This document shows positions 29,493 through 40,168 of a DNA stretch of 64,000 bases, piece by piece. Both the position numbers and the translations under genes were made by a program. The notes beneath the pieces were generated by a model, which ran no database searches, was not told the DNA's origin, and was given only the letters and a program-made list of their open reading frames with translations. The number at the start of each line of letters is the position of its first letter. Position 1 is the stretch's first letter. Source of the DNA: Pseudomonas sp. TMP9 (lineage in GTDB: Bacteria > Pseudomonadota > Gammaproteobacteria > Pseudomonadales > Pseudomonadaceae); the NCBI RefSeq assembly GCF_037943105.1, contig NZ_CP149803.1, forward strand, positions 186,001 to 250,000, written 5' to 3'.

Positions 29493-30752
29493 ATGAATCT
29501 GACCGAACTCAAGCAAAAGCCGATTACCGAACTGCTGGAACTCGCTGAACAACAGGGCCTGGAAAATATGGCCCGTTCGCGCAAGCAGGACGTGATTTTC
29601 TCCCTGTTGAAAAAACACGCCAAAAGCGGTGAGGAAATCTCCGGTGATGGCGTGCTGGAGATTCTCCAGGACGGTTTCGGCTTTCTCCGCTCTGCGGATG
29701 CCTCGTACCTTGCTGGCCCCGATGACATCTACGTCTCGCCGAGCCAGATCCGCCGCTTTAACCTGCGTACGGGCGACACCATCGTTGGCAAGATCCGCCC
29801 GCCGAAAGAAGGCGAGCGTTATTTCGCGCTGCTCAAAGTTGACACCATCAACTATGACCGCCCAGAAAACGCCAAGAACAAAATTCTCTTCGAAAACCTG
29901 ACGCCGCTGTTCCCCACCAAGCGTCTGATTATGGAAGCCGGTAACGGCTCCACCGAAGACATTACCGGCCGAGTGATTGACCTCTGTGCGCCGATCGGTA
30001 AAGGCCAGCGCGGCCTGATCGTTGCACCGCCTAAAGCCGGTAAGACCATCATGCTGCAGAACATCGCGGCCAACATCGCGCGCAACAACCCCGAGTGCCA
30101 TTTGATTGTTCTGCTGATCGATGAGCGCCCGGAAGAAGTGACCGAAATGCAGCGCACCGTGCGCGGCGAAGTGGTGGCGTCGACCTTCGACGAGCCGCCA
30201 ACTCGCCACGTGCAAGTGGCTGAAATGGTTATTGAGAAGGCCAAGCGCCTGGTTGAGCACAAGAAAGATGTGGTCATCCTGCTCGACTCCATCACGCGTC
30301 TGGCGCGTGCTTACAACACCGTGATCCCAAGCTCCGGCAAGGTGCTCACCGGTGGCGTTGACGCCCACGCGTTGGAGAAGCCGAAACGCTTCTTCGGTGC
30401 CGCACGAAACATCGAAGAAGGCGGTTCGCTGACCATCATCGCCACCGCGCTGGTGGAAACCGGCTCGAAGATGGATGAAGTGATCTACGAAGAGTTCAAA
30501 GGCACGGGCAACATGGAACTGCCGCTGGACCGTCGTATAGCTGAGAAGCGTGTGTTCCCGGCGATCAACATCAACCGCGCCGGTACCCGTCGCGAAGAAC
30601 TGCTGACCGCAGAAGACGAACTGCAGCGCATGTGGATTTTGCGCAAGTTGCTGCACCCGATGGATGAAATTGCCGCCATCGAATTCCTGATCGACAAGTT
30701 GAAAGCAACTAAGACGAATGAAGAGTTCTTTCAGTTGATGAAGCGTAAATAA
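29493..30752 (+). CDS. rho: Transcription termination factor Rho
   Basis: A 419-residue hexameric RNA-dependent ATPase, the same length as other pseudomonad Rho proteins. The N-terminal helix bundle and RNA-binding cold-shock-like domain include [15 protein letters not shown]; the ATPase domain has Walker [12 protein letters not shown] (about 178), Walker [17 protein letters not shown] and the Q-loop/R-loop region [15 protein letters not shown]. The ATG at 29493 starts [19 protein letters not shown]. An intrinsic terminator follows. Confidence 0.98.
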   Translation: MNLTELKQKPITELLELAEQQGLENMARSRKQDVIFSLLKKHAKSGEEISGDGVLEILQDGFGFLRSADASYLAGPDDIYVSPSQIRRFNLRTGDTIVGKIRPPKEGERYFALLKVDTINYDRPENAKNKILFENLTPLFPTKRLIMEAGNGSTEDITGRVIDLCAPIGKGQRGLIVAPPKAGKTIMLQNIAANIARNNPECHLIVLLIDERPEEVTEMQRTVRGEVVASTFDEPPTRHVQVAEMVIEKAKRLVEHKKDVVILLDSITRLARAYNTVIPSSGKVLTGGVDAHALEKPKRFFGAARNIEEGGSLTIIATALVETGSKMDEVIYEEFKGTGNMELPLDRRIAEKRVFPAININRAGTRREELLTAEDELQRMWILRKLLHPMDEIAAIEFLIDKLKATKTNEEFFQLMKRK

Positions 30753-30772
30753 GGCGCTCCTTGCGCCTAATC

Positions 30773-30796
30773 AAAAGCCGGGTAAGCCCGGCTTTT
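30773..30796 (+). terminator. Intrinsic terminator of rho
   Basis: AAAAGCCGGG (30773-30782) and CCCGGCTTTT (30787-30796) make a perfect 10-base stem with a four-base loop and terminal T/A runs. A smaller GGCGC/GCGCC hairpin lies just before it. The A/T symmetry would let it work in both directions, though no gene faces it from the other side. Confidence 0.9.
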
Positions 30797-30890
30797 GTGC
30801 ACCTGTCTATTGACTTGCCCTTCTGAAAGACCGAGTTCAGCGCTAAACTTCTCCCCCCCTATTCCGGTTCGCCTAACACGAGGCATGAAC

Positions 30891-32357
30891 ATGCAGTATC
30901 GCGACCTGCGCGACTTTATCCGCGGTCTTGAGGCGCGTGGTGAGCTCAAGCGTATCCACACCCCGATTTCTCCTGTGCTGGATATGACCGAAATATGCGA
31001 CCGCACCTTACGCAAGGGTGGACCGGCGCTGTTGTTTGAAAACCCTACAGGCTTTGCCATGCCGGTGCTCGGCAACCTATTTGGCACGCCTAAGCGGGTA
31101 GCCTTGGGCATGGGTGCGGAAGAAGTCAGCGAGCTGCGTGAAATCGGCAAGCTGCTGGCTTTTCTTAAAGAGCCTGAGCCGCCAAAGGGCTTGAAGGATG
31201 CGTGGAGCAAGCTGCCCATCTTCCGCAAGGTGCTGGCCATGGCACCTAAAGTGGTCAAGGACGCGCCATGCCAAGAGGTGATTGAGGAGGGCGATGATGT
31301 CGACCTCGGCAAGCTGCCGGTGCAGACCTGCTGGCCGGGTGACGTTGGGCCGCTGATTACTTGGGGCTTGACCATTACCAAGGGTCCGAACAAAGAACGG
31401 CAAAACCTCGGTATCTATCGTCAGCAGGTGATTGGCCGCAATAAGCTGATCATGCGCTGGCTCAGCCACCGTGGCGGCGCCTTGGATTTTCGCGAGTGGT
31501 GCCTGAAGTACCCGGATCGTCCCTATCCGGTGTGCGTGGCACTGGGCGCTGATCCGGCCACTATTCTCGGTGCGGTGACGCCGGTGCCTGACACCTTGTC
31601 TGAGTACGCGTTTGCCGGCCTGCTGCGCGGTAACCGCACGGAGCTGGTCAAGGCGCGCGGCAGCGATCTGCAAGTTCCCGCCAGCGCTGAAATCGTCCTT
31701 GAGGGGGTGATTCATCCCGGTGAGACGGCCCCTGAAGGCCCGTATGGCGACCACACCGGCTATTACAACGAGGTTGATAGCTTTCCGGTGTTTACCGTCG
31801 AACGCATCACCCGTCGGCAAAAGCCGATCTACCACAGCACGTACACCGGCCGGCCACCGGATGAGCCGGCGATTCTGGGTGTGGCGCTGAACGAGGTGTT
31901 TGTACCGATTCTGCAGAAACAATACCCAGAGATCGTCGACTTCTACCTGCCGCCAGAAGGATGTTCCTACCGCATGGCGGTGGTGACCATCAAGAAGCAG
32001 TACCCCGGTCACGCCAAGCGCGTAATGCTCGGTGTGTGGTCGTTTTTGCGACAGTTTATGTACACCAAGTTCGTTATTGTTACCGACGACGACATTAACG
32101 CACGGGACTGGAACGACGTGATCTGGGCCATTACCACCCGTATGGACCCCAAGCGCGACACCGTGCTGATCGACAATACGCCGATTGATTACCTGGACTT
32201 CGCATCGCCCATCTCGGGGCTGGGCAGCAAGATGGGCCTGGATGCCACCAATAAGTGGCCAGGCGAAACCAGCCGTGAATGGGGGCGTGCGATCGTTCAG
32301 GATGACGCGGTCAAGCAGCGCGTTGATGCGCTGTGGTCTGAGTTGGGAATTGATTGA
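30891..32357 (+). CDS. ubiD: 4-hydroxy-3-polyprenylbenzoate decarboxylase
   Basis: A 488-residue UbiD decarboxylase of ubiquinone synthesis, dependent on prenylated FMN supplied by UbiX. Strong family blocks are [88 protein letters not shown] and [13 protein letters not shown]. The ATG at 30891 has GAGG seven bases upstream; a second ATG two codons earlier is possible. The last base of its stop is shared with the start of the next gene, so the flavin/iron-sulfur reductase downstream is translationally coupled. Confidence 0.97.
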   Translation: MQYRDLRDFIRGLEARGELKRIHTPISPVLDMTEICDRTLRKGGPALLFENPTGFAMPVLGNLFGTPKRVALGMGAEEVSELREIGKLLAFLKEPEPPKGLKDAWSKLPIFRKVLAMAPKVVKDAPCQEVIEEGDDVDLGKLPVQTCWPGDVGPLITWGLTITKGPNKERQNLGIYRQQVIGRNKLIMRWLSHRGGALDFREWCLKYPDRPYPVCVALGADPATILGAVTPVPDTLSEYAFAGLLRGNRTELVKARGSDLQVPASAEIVLEGVIHPGETAPEGPYGDHTGYYNEVDSFPVFTVERITRRQKPIYHSTYTGRPPDEPAILGVALNEVFVPILQKQYPEIVDFYLPPEGCSYRMAVVTIKKQYPGHAKRVMLGVWSFLRQFMYTKFVIVTDDDINARDWNDVIWAITTRMDPKRDTVLIDNTPIDYLDFASPISGLGSKMGLDATNKWPGETSREWGRAIVQDDAVKQRVDALWSELGID

Positions 32358-33325
32358 TGAAAGTCACCCTGAAACCTTCAGGCGCCGTGCTTGAAGTACA
32401 GCCCCACGAGCGCATTCTCGATGCTGCGCGGCGGTTGGGTTACGACTGCCCGCAGAGCTGCCGCAATGGCAATTGCCATATTTGCGCAGCACTGCTGGTC
32501 GAGGGCCGCGTGCAGCAGAACGGCGTTGAACTGTGTCATGGCGAGCTGTTCACCTGTTTGGCCGAGCCGCTGCAAGACTGCGTGCTGCATTGGGACGGCG
32601 TATTGGTCCCCGGTGAGCTGCCTGTCTGTGAGTTGGTTTGCCAGCTAAGCGCCTGTGACGAGCTTGGCGGCGATGTATTTCGCCTGCGCTTGAGCGCCCC
32701 TGCAGGCAAGCTGCCGCGCTATCACGCCGGGCAATACCTGTTGCTGCAGCGTGAGGGTGATGATTACGCCGCCTTCTCGTTGGCTTCGGCCCCGCATTGC
32801 GGTCGCGAGTTAGAGTTGCATGTGCTGGCCCGCGATGAGCACACCGTCGCCCTGATCGCGAAGTTACGCAGCACCGGTTTAGTGCGCATCAAACTGCCGT
32901 TCGGCGATACCCATCTGGCCGAGTTGCCGGATGGGCCGCTGGTATTGATTGCAGCCGGCACAGGCATGGCGCAGATGCACAGTTTGATTGAGCACTGTCG
33001 TGCCAGTGGCTTTGCCCATCCGGTGCACCTGTATTGGGGCGCGCGCCGCCCTGAAGACTTTTACCAACTGCAGCACTGGGCGCAATGGCAGCAGGTGCCT
33101 AACTTGTTTTTGCATCAAGTGGTCAGTGACCAGTGCGGCTGGCAGGGTCGTTGCGGCCTGTTACACGAGGCGGTGCGTGAAGACTTTAGTGACCTTAACG
33201 CGTTGCACATCTATGCCAGCGGTTCACCCGCGATGGTGTATGCCACGTTGGATGCCTTGGTCGACGCGGGCATGGATGCCCATCAAATGCGCGCTGACGT
33301 ATTCGCCTACGCGCCTCGCGATTGA
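32357..33325 (+). CDS. Ferredoxin-fused FAD/NAD(P)H oxidoreductase
   Basis: A 322-residue protein. Residues 1-90 are a plant-type [2Fe-2S] ferredoxin domain with cysteines in CPQSCRNGNCHIC and a fourth in LFTCLAEP. Residues 95-322 are a ferredoxin-NADP reductase module with FAD motif YHAGQYLLLQ/AAFSLASAP and nucleotide-binding GPLVLIAAGTGMAQMHSLIEH. Databases often call such proteins CDP-6-deoxy-delta-3,4-glucoseen reductase, but no deoxysugar pathway partner is next to it. Its ATG overlaps the ubiD stop, and in E. coli the flavin reductase gene fre is also next to ubiD. A role in supplying reduced flavin for UbiX/UbiD is my inference. Confidence 0.9.
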   Translation: MKVTLKPSGAVLEVQPHERILDAARRLGYDCPQSCRNGNCHICAALLVEGRVQQNGVELCHGELFTCLAEPLQDCVLHWDGVLVPGELPVCELVCQLSACDELGGDVFRLRLSAPAGKLPRYHAGQYLLLQREGDDYAAFSLASAPHCGRELELHVLARDEHTVALIAKLRSTGLVRIKLPFGDTHLAELPDGPLVLIAAGTGMAQMHSLIEHCRASGFAHPVHLYWGARRPEDFYQLQHWAQWQQVPNLFLHQVVSDQCGWQGRCGLLHEAVREDFSDLNALHIYASGSPAMVYATLDALVDAGMDAHQMRADVFAYAPRD

Positions 33326-33338
33326 GTTGAGGGTAACG

Positions 33339-33369
33339 AATAAGGCCGCCCTCGCAGGGCGGCCTTATT
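33339..33369. terminator. Bidirectional intrinsic terminator
   Basis: AATAAGGCCGCCCT (33339-33352) and AGGGCGGCCTTATT (33356-33369) form a perfect 14-base stem with a three-base loop. It sits between the convergent ferredoxin-reductase and quinone oxidoreductase genes and could serve both. Confidence 0.88.
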
Positions 33370-33453
33370 GTTTGCATTGGTGTCGAGCAACGCAGGTTGA
33401 GCGAAGCGCCAGCCATCGGCGTTAACAGATGGCCAGCGCTTTCTATCTAGGGC

Positions 33454-34431
33454 TTAGCGCACTTGAACCACAACCTTACCTACAGCCTTACGCTGGCCGA
33501 GCATGTTGATGGCGTCGGCGGCTTGCGCCAGCGGGAAGGTCTGCGAGACCAGTGGCTTGAGTTTGCCTTCGCCATGCCATGCAAATAGCTGCTGGAAGTT
33601 AGCGGCGTTGTCTTGCGGTTGGCGTTGTGCAAACGCGCCCCAGAATACGCCGACGACTGCCGCGCCCTTGAGCAACGCCAGGTTGACGGGCAGTTCTGGT
33701 ATGCGGCCGCTGGCAAAACCCACCACCAGCAAACGGCCGTTCCAGGCGATGCTGCGGATGGCGGCATCAAACATATCACCGCCAACGGGGTCGTAAATTA
33801 CGTCCGCACCTTGGCCACCGGTGAGGCGTTTGACTTCGTCTTTCAGGTTACTTTCGCTGTAGTTGATCAGCTCATCAGCGCCGGCGGCTTTGGCCACTTC
33901 AAGTTTCTCGGCGCTGCTGGCGGCCGCGATTACTTTGGCGCCCATGGCTTTGCCGATTTCCACAGCAGCCAAGCCAACACCGCCGGAGGCACCGAGCACC
34001 AGCAGGGTTTCCCCGGGCTGAAGGTTGGCGCGCTGCTTAAGGGCGTGCATTGAGGTGCCGTAGGTCATGCCAAAAGCGGCGGCGCTGGCAAAGTCCATAC
34101 TCGCAGGTACGGGCATGACGTTGTAGCCGGGCACGGCCACTTCCTCAGCAAAACTGCCCCAGCCGGTCAGGGCCATGACCCGGTCGCCAACGTTTAAATG
34201 GCTGACTTTCTCGCCGACCGCTTTGATCACGCCCGCCGCTTCGCCGCCTGGGGAGAAGGGAAATGGCGGCTTGAACTGGTACTTGCCTTCGATGATCAGC
34301 GTGTCGGGAAAGTTGACCCCGGCGGCATGCACTTCCAGCAACACTTCATTCTTCTTCGCTTCGGGGCTGGCGATTTCTTCCAGTACCAGGGTTTCGGCGG
34401 GGCCGAAGGCTTTGCACAGCACGGCTTTCAT
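33454..34431 (-). CDS. Quinone oxidoreductase-like MDR family protein
   Basis: A 325-residue zinc-independent medium-chain reductase. The GroES-like N-terminal domain has AAGVNFPDTLIIEGKYQFKP, and the Rossmann domain carries LLVLGASGGVGLAAVEIGKAMGAKVIAAASS near residues 143-173. The SGGVGLA and NYSE pattern marks NADPH-binding quinone reductase (QOR)-type enzymes. It would reduce quinones or enoyl substrates; none is indicated. It is a stand-alone gene, divergent from the FliL-like gene. Confidence 0.92.
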   Translation of the reverse strand: MKAVLCKAFGPAETLVLEEIASPEAKKNEVLLEVHAAGVNFPDTLIIEGKYQFKPPFPFSPGGEAAGVIKAVGEKVSHLNVGDRVMALTGWGSFAEEVAVPGYNVMPVPASMDFASAAAFGMTYGTSMHALKQRANLQPGETLLVLGASGGVGLAAVEIGKAMGAKVIAAASSAEKLEVAKAAGADELINYSESNLKDEVKRLTGGQGADVIYDPVGGDMFDAAIRSIAWNGRLLVVGFASGRIPELPVNLALLKGAAVVGVFWGAFAQRQPQDNAANFQQLFAWHGEGKLKPLVSQTFPLAQAADAINMLGQRKAVGKVVVQVR

Positions 34432-34587
34432 CGGGCTTTCCTCTGCGGTTGATAGCCTTGCAGTGTAGGTGCGAGGGGTGCCCGGTCAATGAGCATGCCT
34501 GCGCCTGATGGTCGTGCATAAGCCTGGGGCTTGGGCCGCCGCCTGAGTGTGGCTATGCTAGGGGCTGAACTCTTGAGGATGTTGCCT

Positions 34588-35007
34588 GTGAAAGTATGGA
34601 TTGCATTGTTGTTGGCTCTCTCCCTGCCCTTAATGGCGCACGCCTCGGAGAGCGAGGAGGTGACGGAGGGCGAAGGGGCTGCTGCGCCCGTGGTGTCCTA
34701 TGTCACCCTCGTTCCGGCGCTGGTGGGTAATTTTGGCGACGGGCCCAAGCTTAAGTTCTTCAAGGCTGATCTGTCCCTAAGGGTTACGGGTGCCGACGTT
34801 GAGGCCATGGTTAAGCACCACGAACCGTTGATCCGTAACCAGTTGGTGATGTTGTTTTCCCAGCAAACGGAGGCGGGCATGGCTGCTGCTGGCGCGCGGG
34901 AGACGCTGCGCGCTGAAGCACTCAAGCAGGTGCAAGACGTACTGACCCAGGAAGAAGGCAAGCCGCTGGTGGAAGACCTGCTGTTCAACAACCTGATTAT
35001 TCAGTAA
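34588..35007 (+). CDS. FliL-like exported protein
   Basis: A 139-residue protein with a cleavable signal peptide (KVWIALLLALSLPLMAHA) followed by an acidic linker and a FliL-type domain: FKADLSLRVTGADVEAMVKHHEPLIRNQLVMLFSQQ and a final VEDLLFNNLIIQ. The GTG at 34588 is preferred because GAGG lies nine bases upstream, while the ATG at 34579 touches that GAGG. FliL normally stabilises the flagellar stator, but no flagellar gene is near and the membrane anchor is replaced by a signal peptide, so a flagellar role is unproven. Confidence 0.82.
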   Translation: MKVWIALLLALSLPLMAHASESEEVTEGEGAAAPVVSYVTLVPALVGNFGDGPKLKFFKADLSLRVTGADVEAMVKHHEPLIRNQLVMLFSQQTEAGMAAAGARETLRAEALKQVQDVLTQEEGKPLVEDLLFNNLIIQ

Positions 35008-35011
35008 GCGC

Positions 35012-36136
35012 TTACGCCATCTGTGCCAGGGTTTTGCGAAAGCGCAGCAGCGCGCCCGCAAAAAATAACGCACCGATGGCGATAATCGCTAAGAACTGCG
35101 GCCAGACAGTGGCGAACCCCGCGCCACGGTAAAGAATGGCCTGGGCCAAGGCGACGAAGTGCGTGGTCGGTGCCAGCAGCATGATTTGCTGCACCAGCTC
35201 AGGCATGCTTTCGCGCGGTGTGGTGCCGCCCGAAAGAATCTGCAGCGGGATCAGCACCAGAATAATCAGCAGGCCCAACTGCGGCATCGAGCGGGCAATG
35301 GTGCCGAAAAAAATCCCCATCGAGGTGGTGGCGAATAAGTGCAGCAGCGCGCCGCACAAGAACAGCGGCAGCGAGCCGGCAATCGGTACCTGCAACCAAC
35401 CCTCTACCACCAGCAGCAGCGACAGCGCGGTGGCCACCAACACCACCAACCCCATCGACCAGACCTTGGCCAGCATGATCTCCGGCGGCGTGACCGGCAT
35501 CACCAGCAAGTGCTCAATGGTGCCGTGCTCACGCTCACGGATCAGCGCGGCGCCAGTGAGAATGATCGACAGCATGGTGATCTGGTTAATCACCTCCATC
35601 ACCGAGCCGAACCAGCTGCGCGTCAGGTTCGGGTTGAAGGCTACGCGCACGGCCAGCTCCGCCTGTTGTGGCAGATCAGCCCGGTAATTACGCAAAAACG
35701 CACTGACTTCCTCGGCGCCGATGGCTTGGATATAACCCGCACCGGTAAAGGCCATGCTCACTTGAGTGGCGTCGACGTTGAGCTGGATCGCCGGGCTGCG
35801 TCCGGCGAGCACATCACGCTGGAAGTCTGGTGGGATGTTCAGGGTGAAGGTGTATTGCCCGGAGTCCATGCCGTAATCCATGTCACTCAGTTGGATGCGC
35901 TGCGGCGGGCGGAAAAAGGGCGGCTGAAAGGCATCAATCAAGCGTGCAGAAAGCGGTGATTGATCTTCATCGACCACAGCAATCGAAGCATTGTGCAGGC
36001 TCTCCGGCATGCTGGTGGCGGCCGTGACGATGCCAAGGGTAAAGGCCCAAAGAATCAGTAAGAGCAACGCCGGGTCACGCTGCAGACTGCGTAGCTCCTT
36101 GAGCCCTAAATGGAAAATATTGGCGAGCTGTTCCAT
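35012..36136 (-). CDS. yhhJ: ABC-2 type transporter permease, YhhJ-like
   Basis: A 374-residue permease with the ABC-2 architecture: one N-terminal segment (about 22-42), a large periplasmic domain (about 45-180), then five segments to the C-terminus including LGLLIILVLIPLQILSGGTTPRESMPELVQQIMLLAPTTHFV. The IREREHGTIEHLLVMPVTPPEIMLAK motif is the usual ABC-2 coupling region. It is the last gene of the HlyD-RbbA-YhhJ operon, one base after the rbbA stop. The system is probably an exporter; substrate unknown. Confidence 0.9.
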   Translation of the reverse strand: MEQLANIFHLGLKELRSLQRDPALLLLILWAFTLGIVTAATSMPESLHNASIAVVDEDQSPLSARLIDAFQPPFFRPPQRIQLSDMDYGMDSGQYTFTLNIPPDFQRDVLAGRSPAIQLNVDATQVSMAFTGAGYIQAIGAEEVSAFLRNYRADLPQQAELAVRVAFNPNLTRSWFGSVMEVINQITMLSIILTGAALIREREHGTIEHLLVMPVTPPEIMLAKVWSMGLVVLVATALSLLLVVEGWLQVPIAGSLPLFLCGALLHLFATTSMGIFFGTIARSMPQLGLLIILVLIPLQILSGGTTPRESMPELVQQIMLLAPTTHFVALAQAILYRGAGFATVWPQFLAIIAIGALFFAGALLRFRKTLAQMA

Positions 36137-36137
36137 A

Positions 36138-38873
36138 TCAAGCCTCCTGTTTCTTCAGCAGGCCGGTGCACAGCGCCAGCAAGAGCGGAATAGTGATCAG
36201 CAGGGGGATGAAATAACCGTACAGCTCACTAAAGCCCAGCGCTTTGGAAAATACCCCGCGGCTGATAATCAGAAAATGCGACGTCGGGTACAGCTGGCCA
36301 ACCACCCGGCCAAAGCCTTCCAGTGATGCCACTGGGTAGATCAGCCCAGAGAATTGTATGGCCGGAATCAGGGTGACAATAGCGGTGCCGAATACCGCCG
36401 CGATCTGGCTGCGAGTAAAGGTCGACATCAGCAGACCCATGGCGGTGGCGCAGCTGATGTACAGCAAGCCGCCGGTCAGCAGAGCCAGCAGGCTGCCCTT
36501 GAGCGGCACGTCAAAGACAAAGACGGCGGCGATCACCAACAAAATGAAATTGAGCATGCCCAACGCGATATAGGGCAGTTGCTTGCCGAGCAAAAACTCC
36601 AGCCGGGTGACCGGTGTGACATAGAGGTTGATGATCGAGCCCAGCTCTTTTTCACGGACTACGCCAAGGGCCGTGAGCATGGCCGGAATCAGCATCAGTA
36701 GCAGCGGAATGACCGCTGGCACCATGGCGTTAAGGCTTTCAACGTCGGGGTTATAGCGGTAGCGCACCTCAAGCGTCGGCAGGCTGCTTTTGCTGGAAGC
36801 GCTGTTTTTGCGGGCTAATTCCTGCAAGTAGCTGGCATGCAGGCCCATCACATAGCCTTTGATGGTTTCGGCGCGCATCGGCATGGCACCGTCCAGCCAC
36901 ATACCAATCTGCGGCACGGCGCCACGCTTCAGGTCGCGGCCATAATTAGGTGGGATTTCCACCGCTAGGCTGATCTCGCCGCTGCGCATACGTCGCTCTA
37001 ATTCGTCGTAATTATGCAGAGGCGGTTGCTCAAGAAAGTAGCGCGAACCGGCCAGGTTCAGGGCGTAGGTTTGGCTGGTGGTGGTCTGGTCGCGGTCGAG
37101 CACCGCATAAGTAAGGTCTTCGACGTCCAGGCTGATGCCGTAGCCGATAATAAACAGCAACAGCAAACTGCCGAGTAAGGCCATGCTGCCGCGAATCGGG
37201 TCACGGCGCAGTTCCAGCGTTTCCCGGCGGGTGTAGCTGAATAGGCGTAGCAGGCTAAAGCGTTTACGTTTCGCCGAGCCCGCTGCCTGCTCAGGCGTGG
37301 CGGCGTTGGCCTCGGCTGCAGGCGGTTGCTCAGGTTCGCCGACGGCATCTTGCAGGTAGGCAACGAAGGTTGCCTCTAAGGTCGGCAGGTCGCGCTTAGC
37401 CATCAGCTCTTTAGGCGTGCCGCTGTCCAGCACCTTGCCGGCATGCATCAAGGAGATGCGGTCGCAGCGCAGCGCCTCGTTCATAAAATGGGTGGAGATG
37501 AAAATAGTCACGCCGTCATTACGCGACAGGTTGAGCATCAGCTGCCAAAACACATCGCGAGCAATCGGGTCGACGCCTGAGGTGGGCTCATCGAGGATAA
37601 GAATTTCCGGCTGATGGATCATCGCCACCGCCAGCGATAAGCGCTGGCGAATACCCAGCGGCAGGCGCTCGGGCAGCTGCTCCATGACGCTACCAAGGCT
37701 GAAGCGCTCAGCCATTGTCTTCACCCGTGCGGCGATGTCCTCGGTTGGCACGTGAAACAATTGCGCGTGCAGCACTAAGTTCTGGCGCACGCTCAGTTCA
37801 CTGTAAAGCGAGAATGATTGCGACATATAGCCAACCCGCTTGCGCGTAGCCATGTCCTTGGCGTCCACCGTTTGGCCGAACAGCAGGGCTTCACCTTCGC
37901 TGGCGGCGAGCAAACCGGTGAGCATTTTCATGGTGGTGGTTTTGCCGCAGCCGTTGGAACCCAGAAAGCCGAAAATCTCGCCGCGCTCGATACGGAAATC
38001 AGCGTTATCAACGGCGACAAAATCGCCAAAGCGCATCGTCAGGCCACGGGCTTCAATGGCAACTTCTTGGTGCCCGCTCGGGCGCGGTGGGATGACTAAC
38101 GTCGTGTGCCCGCTGCGCTTGGCTTCTGGCAGCAAGGCGATAAACGCTTGCTCTAAGTTCTCGCATTCAGTCTTGGCCAGCAGTTCAGTCGGGCTGCCGG
38201 TGGCCAGTACGGCGCCTTCATCCATGGCGATCAGATGGTCAAAGCGCTCGGCTTCTTCCATGTAAGCGGTGGCCACCAGCACGCTCATGTTTGGGCGTTG
38301 GGTGCGGATGCGCTCGATCAACGCCCAGAACTGGTTGCGTGATAGCGGATCGACGCCGGTGGTGGGCTCATCAAGGATCAACAAATCAGGGTCGTGAATC
38401 AGTGCGCAGCACAGCCCGAGTTTTTGCTTCATACCGCCGGACAGCTTGCCGGCCGGCCGCTCACCAAACGGGCTCAAGCCGGTGCTACGCAGCAGCTCAT
38501 CAATGCGAGTTTTGCGCTCAGCGTCGGCTTGGCCAAACAGGCGACCGAAGAAGTCCAAGTTCTCGATGACCGAGAGCGTTGGGTAGAGATTCTTACCCAG
38601 CCCTTGGGGCATGTAGGCAATCTGCGGGCACACCTGCCGGCGGTGCTTGCGGCTGGCCATGTCGCCACCGAGCACCTCGATTTGCCCGCTCTGGATTTTC
38701 CGTGCGCCGGCAATGAGCGCCAGCAAGCCGGACTTGCCGACGCCATCCGGGCCGATCAAACCGACCATGCGTTGCGCTGGGATTTCTAAGCTGATCGCAT
38801 CCAGGGCGCAGATTTTACCGTACTGCAGGCTGACGTCATGCAGCTGCGCGACGGTCGCCGCGACCGCGCTCAC
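36138..38873 (-). CDS. rbbA: RbbA-type double ATPase/permease fusion
   Basis: A 911-residue fusion: two ABC ATPase domains in tandem, then an ABC-2 permease. Domain 1 (about 10-240) has Walker [10 protein letters not shown], signature LSGGMKQKL and Walker [13 protein letters not shown]. Domain 2 (about 270-500) has GSNGCGKTT, a weaker signature LPLGIRQRL and [13 protein letters not shown]. The permease (about 555-911) includes [29 protein letters not shown]. coli RbbA has this layout and was reported to bind ribosomes, but the operon with HlyD and YhhJ partners points to export. It overlaps the HlyD gene by four bases. Confidence 0.92.
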   Translation of the reverse strand: MSAVAATVAQLHDVSLQYGKICALDAISLEIPAQRMVGLIGPDGVGKSGLLALIAGARKIQSGQIEVLGGDMASRKHRRQVCPQIAYMPQGLGKNLYPTLSVIENLDFFGRLFGQADAERKTRIDELLRSTGLSPFGERPAGKLSGGMKQKLGLCCALIHDPDLLILDEPTTGVDPLSRNQFWALIERIRTQRPNMSVLVATAYMEEAERFDHLIAMDEGAVLATGSPTELLAKTECENLEQAFIALLPEAKRSGHTTLVIPPRPSGHQEVAIEARGLTMRFGDFVAVDNADFRIERGEIFGFLGSNGCGKTTTMKMLTGLLAASEGEALLFGQTVDAKDMATRKRVGYMSQSFSLYSELSVRQNLVLHAQLFHVPTEDIAARVKTMAERFSLGSVMEQLPERLPLGIRQRLSLAVAMIHQPEILILDEPTSGVDPIARDVFWQLMLNLSRNDGVTIFISTHFMNEALRCDRISLMHAGKVLDSGTPKELMAKRDLPTLEATFVAYLQDAVGEPEQPPAAEANAATPEQAAGSAKRKRFSLLRLFSYTRRETLELRRDPIRGSMALLGSLLLLFIIGYGISLDVEDLTYAVLDRDQTTTSQTYALNLAGSRYFLEQPPLHNYDELERRMRSGEISLAVEIPPNYGRDLKRGAVPQIGMWLDGAMPMRAETIKGYVMGLHASYLQELARKNSASSKSSLPTLEVRYRYNPDVESLNAMVPAVIPLLLMLIPAMLTALGVVREKELGSIINLYVTPVTRLEFLLGKQLPYIALGMLNFILLVIAAVFVFDVPLKGSLLALLTGGLLYISCATAMGLLMSTFTRSQIAAVFGTAIVTLIPAIQFSGLIYPVASLEGFGRVVGQLYPTSHFLIISRGVFSKALGFSELYGYFIPLLITIPLLLALCTGLLKKQEA

Positions 38874-39934
38874 TGCGGAACCTTGATCGCCAGTTCTTCA
38901 GGCCATTCGACCTGTGGGTCGAGGCGCAGGTAAGCCACGCCGGGAACGCCAGTTTTAACTTGCTTGAGGTGGCGCTGCAGCAGTTCTGGATCAAGCCGTG
39001 CTTTAACCCGGAACATCAGTTTTTCCCGCTCGCTGGCGGTTTCCACCGTTTTAGGGGTGAACTGGGCGACGCTGGCGACATAACTGACCTGCGCTGGAAT
39101 TACATACTGCGATATGGCGTCTATCACCAAGCGCACTTCAGCGCCTAAGGCGACTCGGCCGGCCTGCTGCTCGGGCAGGAAGAAGGTCATGTACACATCG
39201 CTCAGGTCGACCAGGTTAAGCACCTTGCCGCCCGCGCCGATCACCTCGCCGGGCTCGGCAATGCGGTATTGCACACGGCCACCGCGTGGCGCTTTGAGCT
39301 GGCTGTCCTCAATATCAATCTGCAAACGGGCAACGCTGGCTTGGGTGGCTTCCACGGCAGACTGCGCCTCGATCACCTGTGATTGTGCAGCAGCGATGCC
39401 TGCTTCAGCCGAGATCACTTGCGATTGAGCAGCGGCCAGGGCGGCCTGAGTGCTTTGCAGGCGGGCGAGGTCATCGTCCAGCTGCTGCTGGGCCATGGCA
39501 TTGCGTTTAACTAGGATGGCGCTGCGGGCGTGGCGCTTTTGCGCCGCGCTGACCTCTGCCTGACGCTGGCGGACAATTGCTTGCGCCGTGATTTTCTCAC
39601 TCTCGCGCAGGCGCACTTGGGCGCTGGCGGTGAGCTGACTGTTCTGCGCTTGGCGCATTTGTGCCTGCGCTTGGGCGAGTTGCGCTTCAAGCACCTGCGT
39701 GTCCATGCGGGCAATGATCTGCCCCTGCTGGACGAATTGGCCTTCCTCGGCCTCGATACTGGCGATGCGTCCGGGCAACTTGCTGGCTACATCGACGTCG
39801 GTCGCCTCAATTCGGCCGTTGCCGCTGGCAAAGCCTTCGGCCAAACCCGTGGGGCGCAGTTCGTACCAGAGCAAGCCGGCGATGATTGCCAAGGTGGCAA
39901 CACCGAGGGTGGGGTAAAGCCACTTGTTGCTCAT
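38870..39934 (-). CDS. HlyD family membrane fusion protein, YhiI-like
   Basis: A 354-residue periplasmic adaptor with one N-terminal anchor ([19 protein letters not shown]), a lipoyl/beta-barrel domain ([39 protein letters not shown]) and a long Gln/Ala-rich coiled-coil hairpin (about 85-205). It would bridge the two permeases encoded downstream to an outer-membrane channel. The start is uncertain: ATG 39934 gives MSNKWLYP, but ATG 39949 and GTG 39955 are in frame. It is the first gene of its operon. No TolC gene lies nearby. Confidence 0.9.
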   Translation of the reverse strand: MSNKWLYPTLGVATLAIIAGLLWYELRPTGLAEGFASGNGRIEATDVDVASKLPGRIASIEAEEGQFVQQGQIIARMDTQVLEAQLAQAQAQMRQAQNSQLTASAQVRLRESEKITAQAIVRQRQAEVSAAQKRHARSAILVKRNAMAQQQLDDDLARLQSTQAALAAAQSQVISAEAGIAAAQSQVIEAQSAVEATQASVARLQIDIEDSQLKAPRGGRVQYRIAEPGEVIGAGGKVLNLVDLSDVYMTFFLPEQQAGRVALGAEVRLVIDAISQYVIPAQVSYVASVAQFTPKTVETASEREKLMFRVKARLDPELLQRHLKQVKTGVPGVAYLRLDPQVEWPEELAIKVPQ

Positions 39935-40168
39935 TAGCAGTTCATCCATGGGCACAGAGACGGAGATGTCGGTGAGCGATCTATACGCTACAGGGTGTGT
40001 GGCAGTCGACGTTGGCGGGCGGGTCAGGCGACGCCATTGTGCTGCCTGACCGGGCGGAGGCTGTTGATGTGGGTCAAGAGGCTCTGCCGTTATGAGCGTT
40101 TACTGGGCGCATGCCTTTGACAGCATGGCTCGCTAGAAGTTAGCCGCCCCGATTCAGTGCGCGGCGCA

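Noticed and set aside
29460..30656. 398-codon frame antisense to rho
   Set aside because: A long open frame caused by codon bias opposite a conserved gene; low-complexity His/Gln/Val-rich translation with no family resemblance.
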